This document shows, piece by piece, positions 18,297-28,291 of a stretch of 64,000 bases of DNA (its first letter is position 1; every line of letters starts with the position of its first letter). Location: NCBI RefSeq assembly GCF_016641735.1, contig NZ_JAEDAO010000001.1:1116001-1180000 (forward strand), read 5' to 3'. Under the pieces are notes generated by a model, which had not been told where the DNA came from, ran no database searches, and saw only the letters and a list, made by a program, of their open reading frames with translations. This DNA comes from Ramlibacter algicola (GTDB taxonomy: Bacteria > Pseudomonadota > Gammaproteobacteria > Burkholderiales > Burkholderiaceae_C). A program made the translations under genes and the position numbers.

Positions 18297-19181
18297 ATGG
18301 CAGCCGTCATCTGCGGATCGCTCGCGTTCGACACCATCATGACTTTCGAGGGACGTTTCGCGCAGCAGATCCTGCCGGACCAGTTACACATCCTGAACGT
18401 CTCGTTCCTCGTGCCCGCCCTGCGCCGCGACTTCGGCGGCTGCGCCGGCAACATCGCGTACGCGCTCAGGCAACTCGGCGGCGAGCCCCTGCCGATGGCG
18501 ACGCTGGGCAGCGATGGGGGCGAGTACCTGCAGCGTCTCGAGACGCTGGGCATCAGCACAGAGTTCGTGCGGCAGGTCGAAGGCACGTACACCGCGCAGG
18601 CGATGATCATGACGGACCTGGACAACAACCAGATCACCGCCTTCCACCCCGGCGCGATGATGCAGGCGCACGTCACGAAGGTCACTGCGCGTCCCGACAT
18701 CCGCATCGGCATCGTCTCGCCCGACGGCCGTGACGCGATGGTGCAGCACGCGCACCAGTTCCAGGCCGCCGGCATCCCGTTCGTGTTCGACCCGGGCCAG
18801 GGCCTGCCGATGTTCAACGGCGAGGAACTGCGCGCCTTCATCTCGCAGGCGACCTGGGTCACGGTCAACGACTACGAAGGCAAGATGCTGTCCGAGCGCA
18901 CGGGCCTCTCGGCGGCGGACATTTCGCGCCAGGTGCGCGGCGGCGTCGTCGTGACGCTGGGCGCCGAAGGTTGCGAGGTCTGGGTGGGCGGGCAGATGAC
19001 GCACGTCGCGGGCGTCAAGGCCGCGGCCGTCGTCGATCCCACCGGCTGCGGCGACGCCTGGCGCGGCGCGCTGCTGCACGGGCTGGAGCAGGGCTGGGAC
19101 CTGGTGCGCTGCGCCGAGCTGGGCAACAAGGTCGGGGCCGCGAAGGTGGCCTCGCGCGGCCCGCAGAACTGGACCCTCTGA
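18297..19181 (+). CDS. PfkB-family carbohydrate/nucleoside kinase
   Basis: Ribokinase-fold kinase of 294 aa. The N-terminal part has GGCAGNIAYALRQLGG, which binds the sugar, and the C-terminal signature is DPTGCGDAWRGALLHG, with the catalytic Asp after GCG. It probably phosphorylates a sugar or nucleoside; adenosine-kinase-like proteins begin in the same way, but the substrate cannot be fixed from sequence. It lies 22 nt after the DUF3426 gene. A GC-rich hairpin follows the stop. Confidence 0.88.
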   Translation: MAAVICGSLAFDTIMTFEGRFAQQILPDQLHILNVSFLVPALRRDFGGCAGNIAYALRQLGGEPLPMATLGSDGGEYLQRLETLGISTEFVRQVEGTYTAQAMIMTDLDNNQITAFHPGAMMQAHVTKVTARPDIRIGIVSPDGRDAMVQHAHQFQAAGIPFVFDPGQGLPMFNGEELRAFISQATWVTVNDYEGKMLSERTGLSAADISRQVRGGVVVTLGAEGCEVWVGGQMTHVAGVKAAAVVDPTGCGDAWRGALLHGLEQGWDLVRCAELGNKVGAAKVASRGPQNWTL

Positions 19182-19187
19182 GCCAGG

Positions 19188-19207
19188 CGCGCCGCCGATG
19201 CGGCGCG
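19188..19207. terminator. GC-rich hairpin between convergent genes
   Basis: Perfect 8-bp stem CGCGCCGC/GCGGCGCG with loop CGAT, placed between the stops of the PfkB kinase and the SDR gene. No T tract follows on either strand, so termination strength is uncertain. Confidence 0.45.
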
Positions 19208-19211
19208 TCGG

Positions 19212-19985
19212 TCAGCCGCGGGCGAAGCTGACGCCGCCGTCGACCACGAGCGTCTCGCCGACGACGTAATCGCCCGAGCGCGCCGCCAGGAAGATCGCGG
19301 CGCCCGCCATGTCCTCGTCGGTGCCGATGCGCCCGGCCGGCACGCGCTGGCTCACTTCGTCGGCGTGGTCGCGCGCCTGCTTGTTCATCTCGGACGCGAA
19401 CGGCCCGGGCGCGATGCCGCTGGCCACGATGTGGTCCTGCGCCAGGCGCAGCGCCATGCGCTTGGTCAGGTGGATCAGGCCCGCCTTGCTCGCCGCGTAC
19501 GAGTAGGTCTCCCACGGGTTGACCGAGATGCCGTCGATCGACGCGATGTTGATCACCTTGGCGGGCCGCTGCGCGCTGGCCCCGGCCTTGAGCTGCGCGT
19601 GCAGCGCCTGGGTGAGGAAGAAGGGCGTCTTCATGTTCAGGTCGACGACCTTGTCCCAGCCCTTTTCGGGGAAGGTGTCGAACGGCTCGCCCCACGCGGC
19701 GCCGGCGTTGTTCACCAGGATGTCGAGCGCCTGCTCGCGCCGGCCGACCTCGGCGGCCAGCGCCTGGCAGGCTTCAACCGTCGACACGTCCGCCGGCAGC
19801 GGGATGCACTCGCCCAGCGACGACAGCTCGCGCGCGGTCTGTTCGCAGGCCTCGGCCTTGCGGGCGGTGATGTAGACGCGTTTCGCGCCGTGCTGCAGGA
19901 AGCCGGTGGCGATCATGCGGCCGATGCCGCGCGAACCGCCGGTGACCAGGGCCACGCGGCCCGCGAGGGAAAAGAGGTCTTGCAT
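19212..19985 (-). CDS. Short-chain dehydrogenase/reductase
   Basis: Classical SDR oxidoreductase of 257 aa. The cofactor loop is TGGSRGIG, followed by NNAG, a catalytic Ser in NIASIDG, and the YxxxK pair in SYAASKAG. The Thr-Ala-Arg-Lys sequence after the second strand favours NADP(H). It resembles 3-oxoacyl-ACP or acetoacetyl-CoA reductases, but the substrate is not fixed by sequence. GGAGA precedes the ATG. It stands 75 nt from the end of the Liv operon and may or may not belong to it. Confidence 0.9.
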   Translation of the reverse strand: MQDLFSLAGRVALVTGGSRGIGRMIATGFLQHGAKRVYITARKAEACEQTARELSSLGECIPLPADVSTVEACQALAAEVGRREQALDILVNNAGAAWGEPFDTFPEKGWDKVVDLNMKTPFFLTQALHAQLKAGASAQRPAKVINIASIDGISVNPWETYSYAASKAGLIHLTKRMALRLAQDHIVASGIAPGPFASEMNKQARDHADEVSQRVPAGRIGTDEDMAGAAIFLAARSGDYVVGETLVVDGGVSFARG

Positions 19986-20060
19986 GCGCTGTCTCCAGGG
20001 TGGATGGCGGCAGCGTAGGCCAGGGCCGGCCGCCTGCCAATCACCTGGACGACAGGCTCT

Positions 20061-21086
20061 TCAGGACTTGCGGGCGCGACGGCGCTCGCGCCAGGCGAGC
20101 AGCTCGCCCACGATGCCCTTGCGGAACGCGAGCACGCACAGCACGAAGATGACGCCGATGATGACCGTCACCCACTCGCCGACCTTGTCGGCCAGCGTGT
20201 CCTGCAGGCCGATGACGATGCCGGCCCCGAGCACCGGGCCGAAGAAGGTGCCGACGCCGCCCAGCAGCGACATCAGGATGACCTCGCCGGACATGGACCA
20301 GTGCACGTCGGACAGCGTGGCGAACTTCATCACCAGCGTCTTCATCGAGCCGGCCAGGCCGGCCAGCGACGAGGACAGCACGAAGGCGAGCAGCTTGTAG
20401 CGGTCGACCTGGTAGCCCAGCGAGATGGCGCGCGGCTCGTTCTCGCGGATCATCTTGAGCACCTGGCCGAACGGCGAGGTGACGATGCGCAAGATGCCCA
20501 GGAAGCAGGCCAGGAACACCGCCAGCACGATGTAGTACATGACCGTATCGTCGACCAGCGGGAAGAGGCCGAACAGCTTGCCGCGGAACACGCCCTGGAG
20601 GCCGTCCTCGCCGCCCGTGAACGGGGCCTGCAGGCAGAGGAAGAAGACCATCTGCGACAGCGCCAGCGTGATCATGGCGAAGTAGATGCCCTGCCGGCGG
20701 ATGGCCACCAGGCCGAAGACGAGGCCCAGCAGGCCCGCGGCGACGACGCCGGCCAGTACGCCGAGTTCGGGGGTCCAGCCCTGCGCCTTCACGAACCAGC
20801 CCGTGACGTACGCGGCGAAGCCGAAGAACGCGGCATGGCCGAACGACAGCAGCCCGGTGAACCCGAGCAGCAGGTTGAACGCGCAGGCGAACAGCGCGAA
20901 GCAAAGCAGCTTCATCACGAAGACCGGGTACAGCCCGATCATCGGCGCGACGAGCGCCAGCACCAGCAGCGCCAGGTAGGTCAGGCGCACGGCCTTGCCC
21001 ATGCCGCCGCCGTGCACATCGGCCGCGGCGGTGGGCGTGTCGGCGGCGAGGTCGCCGACGGGTGAAACGTTGGAAGGCGTGGACAT
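20061..21086 (-). CDS. livM: Branched-chain amino-acid-type ABC permease LivM
   Basis: Membrane permease of 341 aa with about ten hydrophobic segments after a 30-residue hydrophilic start. It has the family stretches LLLGFTGLLSFGHAAFFG near residue 75 and EPRAISLGYQVDRYKL, the coupling helix that meets the ATPases. It is the last gene of the livG-livF-livK-livH-livM run and begins directly after the livH stop. The imported substrate may be a branched-chain amino acid or another small acid or amide; transporters of this class vary. Confidence 0.93.
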   Translation of the reverse strand: MSTPSNVSPVGDLAADTPTAAADVHGGGMGKAVRLTYLALLVLALVAPMIGLYPVFVMKLLCFALFACAFNLLLGFTGLLSFGHAAFFGFAAYVTGWFVKAQGWTPELGVLAGVVAAGLLGLVFGLVAIRRQGIYFAMITLALSQMVFFLCLQAPFTGGEDGLQGVFRGKLFGLFPLVDDTVMYYIVLAVFLACFLGILRIVTSPFGQVLKMIRENEPRAISLGYQVDRYKLLAFVLSSSLAGLAGSMKTLVMKFATLSDVHWSMSGEVILMSLLGGVGTFFGPVLGAGIVIGLQDTLADKVGEWVTVIIGVIFVLCVLAFRKGIVGELLAWRERRRARKS

Positions 21087-21971
21087 TCAGGCTTCCTTGC
21101 CGAACAGGCCGGCCGGCCGCAGCATGAGGACGATCGCCATGATGACGAAGACGACGATGTTGGACGCTTCCGGATAGAAGACGCGGGTGAAGCCCTCGAC
21201 GACGCCCAGGCCCAGGCCGGTGATGACCGAGCCCAGGATGGAGCCCATGCCGCCGATCACGACCACCGCGAACACCACGATGATCAGGTTGGAGCCCATG
21301 AGCGGCGTCACCTGGATCACGGGCGCGGCGAGCACGCCAGCTAGGCCGGCGAGGGCGGCCCCAGCGCCATAGGTGAGGCTCACCATCAGCGGCACGTTGA
21401 CCCCGAATGCCTGCACGAGCTTGGCGTTCTCGGTGCCGGCGCGCAGGTAGGCGCCCAGCCGCGTGCGCTCGATGACGTACCACGTCACCAGGCAGATGGC
21501 GATGGAGGCGAAGATGACCCAGGCCCGGTAGTTCGGGAGGATCATGAAGCCGAGATTGGTGGCGCCCTCCAGCAGCTCGGGCACCGCATAGGACTGGCCG
21601 GACACGCCGTACTGGCGGCGGAACACGCCCTCGAGGATGAGGGACAGGCCGAAGGTCAGCAGCAGGCCGTACAACGGGTCCAGCCCGTACAGCCGCTTGA
21701 GGAACAGGCGCTCGACGATCACGCCGAGCACGCCGACGAGCAGGGGCGCCAGCAGCAGCGCCCACCAGTAATTGACGCCCCAGCTGTCAAGCATGATCCA
21801 GGCCGCGAAGGCCCCGACCATGTACAGCGCCCCGTGCGCGAAGTTCACGATGTCCAGCAGGCCGAAGATGACCGCCAGCCCGAGGCTGAGCATCGCGTAG
21901 AAGGCGCCGTTGACCAGGCCCAGCATCAGCTGGCCGAGGAAGGCCTGGTGGGGAATGCCGAAGATTTCCAT
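21087..21971 (-). CDS. livH: Branched-chain amino-acid-type ABC permease LivH
   Basis: Membrane permease of 294 aa with the usual LivH start (IPHQAFLGQLMLGLVNGAFY), the FGLLDIVNFAHGALYM segment, and the coupling region RTRLGAYLRAGTENAKL. It forms the heterodimeric channel with LivM. The gap between livK and livH is 68 nt and holds a strong hairpin, which may set permease expression below that of the binding protein. Confidence 0.93.
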   Translation of the reverse strand: MEIFGIPHQAFLGQLMLGLVNGAFYAMLSLGLAVIFGLLDIVNFAHGALYMVGAFAAWIMLDSWGVNYWWALLLAPLLVGVLGVIVERLFLKRLYGLDPLYGLLLTFGLSLILEGVFRRQYGVSGQSYAVPELLEGATNLGFMILPNYRAWVIFASIAICLVTWYVIERTRLGAYLRAGTENAKLVQAFGVNVPLMVSLTYGAGAALAGLAGVLAAPVIQVTPLMGSNLIIVVFAVVVIGGMGSILGSVITGLGLGVVEGFTRVFYPEASNIVVFVIMAIVLMLRPAGLFGKEA

Positions 21972-21991
21972 TGGGGGCGTGTGTTGCTCGT

Positions 21992-22018
21992 GCGGTGGGC
22001 GGGGATGCCGCCCACCGC
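21992..22018 (-). other. Intercistronic hairpin between livK and livH
   Basis: An 11-bp perfect stem (21992-22002 with 22008-22018) encloses a 5-nt loop. No T tract follows on the minus strand, so it looks more like an mRNA-stabilising or processing element behind the binding-protein gene than a terminator. Confidence 0.6.
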
Positions 22019-22039
22019 GGTTTCAGGCTCGCGCCTGGA

Positions 22040-23242
22040 TCACTTCTTCAGCAGCGTGCACTTGGACTCGGCGGGCGTCGTGAACGCCTGGTCGCCGGGC
22101 ACCTTGGCCACGAGCTTGTAGTAGTCCCAAGGGGTGTTGGAGTCCTTGGCCGCCTTGACCTGGAACAGGTACATGTCGTGCATCATCCGGCCGTCGGCGC
22201 GAACCGTCGCGTTCTTGTGATAGAAGTCGTTGTACTTCATCGAACGCAGTTCGCCGTTCACCTTGTCGGCGTCCGTGGTGCCGACCTTCTGCACTGCCTT
22301 CAGGTAGTTCATGGTCGCCGAGTAGTCGGCAGCCTGCAGGCTGGACGGCATGCGCTTGAACTTGTCGAAGAAGCGCTTGGCGAACTTGCGCGACTCGTCG
22401 TCCTGGTTCCAGTACCAGCTGTCGGCGACCTGCAGGCCCTCGGCGTTCTTGACGCCCACGGAGTGCACGTCGTTGATGAACACCAGGAGGCCGGCCACCT
22501 TCATCTGCTTGGTGATGCCGAACTCCTTGGCGGCCTTCATCGCGTTGACGAAGTCGCCGCCGGCGTTGGCCATGGCCAGGATGTCGGCCTTGGAGCCTTG
22601 CGCCTGCAGCAGGAAGGACGAGAAGTCCGAGGCGTTCAGCGGGTGCTTGACCGAGCCGACGACCGTGCCGCCGTTGGCCTTGACCACGTTGGTGGCGTCC
22701 GCTTCCAGCGAGTGGCCGAAGGCGTAGTCGGCGGTCAGGAAGTACCACTTCTTGGCGCCGGCCTTGACCAGGGCGCTGCCGCCCACCTTCGCCAGCGCGA
22801 CGGTGTCGTAGGCGTAGTGGATGGTGTAGGGCGAGCAGTCCTCGTTGGTCAGGCGCGCGGAGCCGGCACCGATGGAGATGAAGGGACGCTTCTTCTCCTT
22901 GGTGACGCCGGCCATCGCCAGGTTGGTGCCCGAGCTGGTGCCGCCGATCAGCATGGCCAGGTTCTGGCTGTCGATCCACTCGCGCGCCTTGGATGCGGCG
23001 ACGTCGGCCTTGTTCTGGTGGTCGGCCGTCAGCACCTCGATCGGGCGGTTCAGCACCTTGCCGCCGAAGTCCTGCACCGCCCACTTGACCATCTCGGCGC
23101 CCGCGGGGCCGTCGATGTCGGCGTACAGGCTGGACATGTCGGTGATGAAGCCGATGCGGACGGGACCCGCGTTGTTCTGCGCCGTGGCGGCATAGCTGCC
23201 CAGGCCCAGGGCCATCGCAGCGACTAGCGTCTTGATCTTCAT
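22040..23242 (-). CDS. livK: ABC transporter substrate-binding protein (LivK type)
   Basis: Periplasmic receptor of 400 aa with a signal peptide (KIKTLVAAMALGLGSYAATA) and a type I binding-protein fold of the Leu/Ile/Val family, including RIGFITDMSSLYADIDGPAG and YFLTADYAFGHSLEAD. AAGGAGA lies before the ATG at 23242, which decides against a longer frame. Sequence features fit the subfamily that often binds amides, aromatic acids or urea-like solutes as well as amino acids. The gene is in the middle of the transporter operon. Confidence 0.92.
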   Translation of the reverse strand: MKIKTLVAAMALGLGSYAATAQNNAGPVRIGFITDMSSLYADIDGPAGAEMVKWAVQDFGGKVLNRPIEVLTADHQNKADVAASKAREWIDSQNLAMLIGGTSSGTNLAMAGVTKEKKRPFISIGAGSARLTNEDCSPYTIHYAYDTVALAKVGGSALVKAGAKKWYFLTADYAFGHSLEADATNVVKANGGTVVGSVKHPLNASDFSSFLLQAQGSKADILAMANAGGDFVNAMKAAKEFGITKQMKVAGLLVFINDVHSVGVKNAEGLQVADSWYWNQDDESRKFAKRFFDKFKRMPSSLQAADYSATMNYLKAVQKVGTTDADKVNGELRSMKYNDFYHKNATVRADGRMMHDMYLFQVKAAKDSNTPWDYYKLVAKVPGDQAFTTPAESKCTLLKK

Positions 23243-23259
23243 GAACGTCTCCTTGGTGG

Positions 23260-23286
23260 AAAAAATCCGGCGCCGCCTAGACGCCG
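23260..23286 (-). terminator. Weak terminator-like hairpin between livF and livK
   Basis: On the minus strand (from livF into livK) a 5-bp GC stem, 23268-23272 with 23282-23286, is followed closely by six T. The stem is short and overlaps the livF stop, so partial termination is possible but unproven. Confidence 0.3.
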
Positions 23287-23984
23287 AGGTACTCCTGCAG
23301 CATGGACATGTTGTCCTGCAGCTGGTGTTGGGCGAATTCGCGCACAATCTTGCCGTGCTCCATCACGTAGAAGCGGTCGGCCAGCGGCGCGGCGAACCGG
23401 AAGTTCTGCTCGACGAGCACGATCGTGTAGCCCTTGGCCTTGAGCGTGCGGATCATCTCCGCGAGCTTCTGCACGATGACGGGGGCGAGGCCTTCCGAGA
23501 TCTCGTCCAGCAGCAGCAGCCGCGCGCCGGTGCGCAGGATGCGCGCCACGGCCAGCATCTGCTGCTCGCCGCCGGACAGCCGGGTGCCGGGGCTGGAGGC
23601 GCGTTCCTTGAGGTTGGGGAACATGCCGTAGATCTCGTCGATGCCCATGCCGCCGGCGGCCACGCTGGGCGGCAGCATCAGGTTCTCTTCGGCCGACAGG
23701 CTGGCGAAGATGCCGCGTTCCTCGGGGCAGTAGCCCACGCCGAGGCGAGCCACCTTGTGCGCCGCCAGCGAGATGGCTTCCTTGCCGGCGATGCGGATCG
23801 ATCCGGTGCGCTTGCCGGTCAGGCCGACGATGGCGCGCATGGTGGTGGTGCGGCCGGCGCCATTGCGGCCCAGCAGCGCGACCACTTCGCCTTCGCCCAC
23901 GTGCATGTTGACGCCGTGCAGCACGTGCGACTCGCCGTACCAGGCGTTGAGGTTCTCGATGCGCAGGGTTTCGTTGGTAGCCAT
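23277..23984 (-). CDS. livF: ABC transporter ATPase LivF with Arg in Walker A
   Basis: ATP-binding subunit of 235 aa. The signature LSGGEQQMLAVARIL, Walker B LLLLDEISEG and the switch His/Gln region (LVEQNF) are normal for LivF. The Walker A loop reads GRNGAGRTTT, with Arg45 (codon CGC) in the place of the lysine that binds ATP phosphates. The partner LivG keeps the lysine. I recall similar GAGR loops in related LivF proteins, so this is probably a clade feature and not an error. The gene lies 2 nt after livG. Confidence 0.92.
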   Translation of the reverse strand: MATNETLRIENLNAWYGESHVLHGVNMHVGEGEVVALLGRNGAGRTTTMRAIVGLTGKRTGSIRIAGKEAISLAAHKVARLGVGYCPEERGIFASLSAEENLMLPPSVAAGGMGIDEIYGMFPNLKERASSPGTRLSGGEQQMLAVARILRTGARLLLLDEISEGLAPVIVQKLAEMIRTLKAKGYTIVLVEQNFRFAAPLADRFYVMEHGKIVREFAQHQLQDNMSMLQEYLGV

Positions 23985-23986
23985 GA

Positions 23987-24760
23987 TCAGTGGGCGCCCT
24001 GCAATTCGGCGTCCGTGGCACCCATGTAGGCTTCGATCACCTGGGGGTTCTTCGAGACTTCCGAATACGGGCCGTCGGCGATCACCGCACCGCGCTGGAG
24101 CACGGTGATGCGGTCGGCGATGGACGAGACGACGTTCATGTTGTGCTCGACCATCAGGATGGTGCGGCCGGCCGACACCTTCTTGATCAGCTCGGTGACG
24201 CGGTGCACGTCCTCGTGCCCCATGCCCTGCGTGGGCTCGTCCAGCAGCATCAGGTCCGGCTCCAGCGCCATGGTGGTCGCCAGCTCGAGCGCGCGCTTGC
24301 GGCCGTAGGGCAGGTTGACGGTCAGTTCCTGCGCGAAGTCCTGCAGGTCGACGTCGCGCAGCAGCTGCATCGCACGGTCGTGCAGGTGGAACAGCGACTT
24401 TTCCGGCTTCCAGAAGTGGAACGACGTGCCCAGGTTGCGCTGCAGGGCGGCGCGGACGTTCTCCAGCACCGTCATGTGCGGGAACACGGCCGAGATCTGG
24501 AACGAGCGCACGATGCCGCGGCGCGCGGTCTGCGCCGGCTTCTCGTTCGTGATGTCCTGGCCCTGGTAGGTGATCGTGCCGCGGGTGGGCGGCAGGAACT
24601 TGGTCAGCAGGTTGAAGAAGGTCGTCTTGCCGGCCCCGTTGGGGCCGATCAGCGCATGGATGTCGCCACGCCGCACCGTGAGGTCGACGTTGTTGACGGC
24701 GACGAAGCCCTTGAACTCCTTCGTGAGTCCACGGGTCTCGAGGATGATCTCAGCGGACAA
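23987..24760 (-). CDS. livG: ABC transporter ATPase LivG
   Basis: ATP-binding subunit of 257 aa. Walker A is GPNGAGKTTFFNLL with an intact Lys, Walker B is LMLLDEPTQGMG, and the His-loop is LMVEHNMNVV. The usual LivG signature is degenerate (LPYGRKRALELATTM). I chose the TTG at 24760 because AAGGAG lies 10 nt upstream and homologues start at this point (SAEIILETRG); in-frame ATG codons at 24784 and 24796 have no ribosome-binding site. It is the first gene of the transporter operon. Confidence 0.9.
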   Translation of the reverse strand: MSAEIILETRGLTKEFKGFVAVNNVDLTVRRGDIHALIGPNGAGKTTFFNLLTKFLPPTRGTITYQGQDITNEKPAQTARRGIVRSFQISAVFPHMTVLENVRAALQRNLGTSFHFWKPEKSLFHLHDRAMQLLRDVDLQDFAQELTVNLPYGRKRALELATTMALEPDLMLLDEPTQGMGHEDVHRVTELIKKVSAGRTILMVEHNMNVVSSIADRITVLQRGAVIADGPYSEVSKNPQVIEAYMGATDAELQGAH

Positions 24761-24940
24761 GGCGCGCGCACTCCTTCTTGGCATGCGCTCGGGCACGCCG
24801 GAACCCGCGATCCTAGGAACCCGTGCTGCACTGCGGAACGGGGGAACCCCCTAGGTAGTTCTGCGTGGCGATCCCCGCGCGCCCCGGCGCGTGGCTGTCC
24901 GGGGGCTGACGGCAGGCAGGCAGAGCTGCCCGGCGCCGCG

Positions 24941-27900
24941 TCACATATTGCGGCGGTACTGCCCGCCCACCTCGAACAGGGCGCTGGTGATCTGGCCCAG
25001 CGAGCACACCCGCACCGCGTCCATCAGCACGTCGAACACGTTGCGGTTCTCGATGACGGCGTCCTTGAGGCGCTGCAGCATGGCCGGTGCCTCGGCGGCA
25101 TGGCTGGCGTGGAAGTCCTGCAGGCGGCGCAGCTGGCCCTGCTTCTCCTCCTCGGTCGAGCGCGCCAGCTCGAGCTTCTCGGGGATCGGGTCGCCGTGCG
25201 GGTTGCGGAAGGTGTTGACGCCGATGATCGGCAGCTCGCCCGTGTGCTTGAGCATCTCGTAGCCCATCGACTCGTCCTGGATGCGGCCGCGCTGGTAGCC
25301 GGTCTCCATGGCGCCGAGCACACCGCCGCGCTCGGAAATGCGCTCGAACTCGGCCAGCACCGCCTCTTCCACCAGTTCCGTGAGCTCGTCGATGATGAAG
25401 GCGCCCTGGTTCGGATTCTCGTTCTTCGCCAGGCCCCACTCGCGGTTGATGATGAGCTGGATGGCCATCGCACGGCGCACGCTGTCCTCGGTCGGCGTCG
25501 TGATCGCCTCGTCGAACGCGTTGGTGTGCAGCGAGTTGCAGTTGTCGTAGATCGCGATCAGCGCCTGCAGCGTCGTGCGGATGTCGTTGAACTGGATCTC
25601 CTGCGCGTGCAGCGAGCGGCCGGACGTCTGGATGTGGTACTTGAGCTTCTGGCTGCGCTCGTTGGCGCCGTACTTCTCCTTCATCGCCACCGCCCAGATG
25701 CGGCGCGCCACCCGGCCCATCACCGTGTACTCCGGGTCCATGCCGTTGGAGAAGAAGAACGACAGGTTGGGCGCGAAGTCGTCGATGTGCATCCCGCGCG
25801 CGAGATAGGCCTCGACGAAGGTGAACCCGTTGGACAGCGTGAACGCCAGCTGCGAGATCGGGTTGGCCCCCGCCTCGGCGATGTGGTACCCGGAGATCGA
25901 CACCGAATAGAAGTTGCGCACGTTGTGGTGGACGAAGTACTCCTGGATGTCGCCCATCACCTTCAGCGAGAACTCGGTCGAGAAGATACAGGTGTTCTGG
26001 CCCTGGTCTTCCTTCAGGATGTCCGCCTGCACCGTGCCGCGCACGTTGGCCAGCACCCATTCGCGCACCTTGGCGGCTTCGGTGGGCGTCGGCTCGCGGC
26101 CGTTGTCGGCCTTGAACTTCTCCAGCTGCTGGTCGATGGCGGTGTTCATGAACATCGCCAGGATCGACGGCGCCGGGCCGTTGATCGTCATCGACACCGA
26201 GGTGCTCGGGTTGCACAGGTCGAAGCCCGAGTACAGCACCTTCATGTCGTCCAGCGTCGCGATGGACACGCCGGAGTTGCCGACCTTGCCGTAGATGTCG
26301 GGGCGCAGGTCCGGCTCGTTGCCGTACAGCGTGACCGAGTCGAACGCCGTCGACAACCGCTTGGCCGGCATGCCCTCGGACAGCAGCTTGAAGCGGCGGT
26401 TGGTGCGGAACGGATCGCCTTCGCCCGCGAACATGCGGGTGGGGTCCTCGTTCTCGCGCTTGAAGGCGAACACGCCGGCCGTGTACGGGAAGCTGCCCGG
26501 CACGTTCTCCAGCATCAGCCACTGCAGGATCTCGCCGTGGTCCTCGTACTGCGGCAGCGACACCTTGCGCACCGTGGTGCCCGAGAGCGTCTTGGTCGTG
26601 AGGGCGGTGCGGATTTCCCTGTCGCGGATCTTCACGACGTACTCGTCGCCCGCGTACGCCTTGCGCATGTCAGGCCACTGCTGCAGCAGGTGCAGCGCGT
26701 CGCGGTCCATCTGCGCCTTGCGCTTGCCGGCCAGGTCGAGCGCGGCCTCGGCGGCCGGCGCGCGATCGGGCTTGTCGATCTTGAGCATGCGCGCGGCGGC
26801 CTGCAGCTGCTGGATCTCGCGGGCCAGCTTCGCCTGCTCGCGGGCGCGCTTCTTGTAGCCGCGTACCGTTTCGCTGATCTCGGCCAGGTAGCGCGCCCGC
26901 GCGGGCGGCACGACGGGCGTCTGGTTGGTGCTGTGGCGCACGCTGGCCGCCGGCAGCCGGCCGCCTTCCAGGGCGAGTCCGAGCGCCTGCAGGCGCGGCT
27001 TCAGCGCCTGGTATAGGGCGGTGACACCGTCGTCGTTGAAGCGCGCGGCCATGGTGCCGAACACCGGCATCTCCTCCGGCCGCTTGCCGAACGCCTCGCG
27101 GTTGCGCTGGACCTGCTTGGCGACGTCGCGCAGCGCGTCAGCGGCGCCCTTGCGGTCGAACTTGTTGATCGCGACGAACTCGGCGAAGTCGAGCATGTCG
27201 ATCTTCTCGAGCTGGCTGGCGGCACCGAACTCCGGCGTCATGACGTACATCGGCACGTCCACGAGCGGCACGATGGCGGCGTCGCCCTGGCCGATGCCCG
27301 ACGTCTCGACGACGACCAGGTCGAAGCCCGCGGCCTTGCAGGCGGCGATGACGTCCGGCAGCGCCTTCGAGATTTCGCTGCCGAAGTCGCGCGTCGCGAG
27401 CGAGCGCATGAAGACGCGCGGGCCCTGCTGCCAGGGGCCGATGGCGTTCATGCGGATGCGGTCGCCCAGCAGCGCGCCGCCGCTCTTGCGGCGCGACGGG
27501 TCGATGGAGATCACGGCCACGTGCAGGCGATCGTCCTGGTCCAGGCGGATGCGGCGGATCAGTTCGTCGGTCAGCGAGGACTTGCCGGCCCCGCCGGTGC
27601 CCGTGATGCCCACCACCGGCACCTTGCGCGAGGTCGCGCGTTGGCGCAGCTGCCGCACCAGCGCGTCGGGCGCGGAGCCGTTCTCCAGCGCCGTGATCAG
27701 CTGGGACAGGGCGCGCCAGTTCGCGTCGGCATGGCCTTCGATGGCGGCCGGGTCCTTCGGCGCGAGCGTGCTCAGGTCCTTGTCGCAGCGCATCACCATC
27801 TCGCCGATCATTCCCTGCAGGCCCATGCGCTGGCCGTCCTCGGGGCTGTAGATGCGGGTGACGCCGTAGTCGTGCAGCTCGCGGATTTCGGCCGGCACGA

Positions 27901-28234
27901 TCACGCCGCCGCCGCCGCCGAAGACCTGGATGTGCTCGCCGCCGCGCTTGCGCAGCAGGTCGACCATGTACTTGAAGTACTCGACGTGGCCGCCCTGGTA
28001 GGAGCTCACGGCGATTCCCTGCACGTCTTCCTGCAGGGCGGCGGTCACGACTTCGTCGACGCTGCGGTTGTGGCCGAGGTGGATCACCTCGGCGCCCATG
28101 CCCTGCAGGATGCGCCGCATGATATTGATGGCCGCGTCGTGGCCGTCGAACAGGCTCGCCGCGGTGACGAAGCGCACCTTGTGCGTGGGACGGTACTCGG
28201 CGAGCGCCTTGAACTCGGCGGACAGGTCGGTCAT
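24941..28234 (-). CDS. icmF: Fused isobutyryl-CoA mutase/G-protein chaperone IcmF
   Basis: Adenosylcobalamin enzyme of 1097 aa that interconverts isobutyryl-CoA and n-butyryl-CoA. Domains in order: B12-binding (about 1-150, with the cobalt-ligand motif DGHDAA, His32), a MeaB-like GTPase chaperone (Walker A GTGGAGKS at 212-219, later INKFD), a linker, and the substrate-binding mutase domain (about 560-1097). FPYTAGVF and GANPISQ match IcmF and not methylmalonyl-CoA mutase. Length is normal. It fits valine or branched-acid metabolism beside a Liv-type importer. A palindromic operator overlaps its likely promoter. Confidence 0.95.
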   Translation of the reverse strand: MTDLSAEFKALAEYRPTHKVRFVTAASLFDGHDAAINIMRRILQGMGAEVIHLGHNRSVDEVVTAALQEDVQGIAVSSYQGGHVEYFKYMVDLLRKRGGEHIQVFGGGGGVIVPAEIRELHDYGVTRIYSPEDGQRMGLQGMIGEMVMRCDKDLSTLAPKDPAAIEGHADANWRALSQLITALENGSAPDALVRQLRQRATSRKVPVVGITGTGGAGKSSLTDELIRRIRLDQDDRLHVAVISIDPSRRKSGGALLGDRIRMNAIGPWQQGPRVFMRSLATRDFGSEISKALPDVIAACKAAGFDLVVVETSGIGQGDAAIVPLVDVPMYVMTPEFGAASQLEKIDMLDFAEFVAINKFDRKGAADALRDVAKQVQRNREAFGKRPEEMPVFGTMAARFNDDGVTALYQALKPRLQALGLALEGGRLPAASVRHSTNQTPVVPPARARYLAEISETVRGYKKRAREQAKLAREIQQLQAAARMLKIDKPDRAPAAEAALDLAGKRKAQMDRDALHLLQQWPDMRKAYAGDEYVVKIRDREIRTALTTKTLSGTTVRKVSLPQYEDHGEILQWLMLENVPGSFPYTAGVFAFKRENEDPTRMFAGEGDPFRTNRRFKLLSEGMPAKRLSTAFDSVTLYGNEPDLRPDIYGKVGNSGVSIATLDDMKVLYSGFDLCNPSTSVSMTINGPAPSILAMFMNTAIDQQLEKFKADNGREPTPTEAAKVREWVLANVRGTVQADILKEDQGQNTCIFSTEFSLKVMGDIQEYFVHHNVRNFYSVSISGYHIAEAGANPISQLAFTLSNGFTFVEAYLARGMHIDDFAPNLSFFFSNGMDPEYTVMGRVARRIWAVAMKEKYGANERSQKLKYHIQTSGRSLHAQEIQFNDIRTTLQALIAIYDNCNSLHTNAFDEAITTPTEDSVRRAMAIQLIINREWGLAKNENPNQGAFIIDELTELVEEAVLAEFERISERGGVLGAMETGYQRGRIQDESMGYEMLKHTGELPIIGVNTFRNPHGDPIPEKLELARSTEEEKQGQLRRLQDFHASHAAEAPAMLQRLKDAVIENRNVFDVLMDAVRVCSLGQITSALFEVGGQYRRNM

Positions 28235-28291
28235 TGGGGTGTCTTTCGGGGGCGCGCACGCGGCGGCGCGCAGGGGAGGTCGGCGGCCGCC

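Noticed and set aside
24840..24900. GC-rich palindromes between livG and icmF
   Set aside because: Short stems with tiny loops and no T tract; they do not form a convincing terminator or operator.
23990..27016. A 1008-codon open frame on the plus strand across livG and icmF
   Set aside because: It is the GC-driven antisense shadow of two well-supported minus-strand genes; its product is rich in His, Arg and Val with no recognisable domain.
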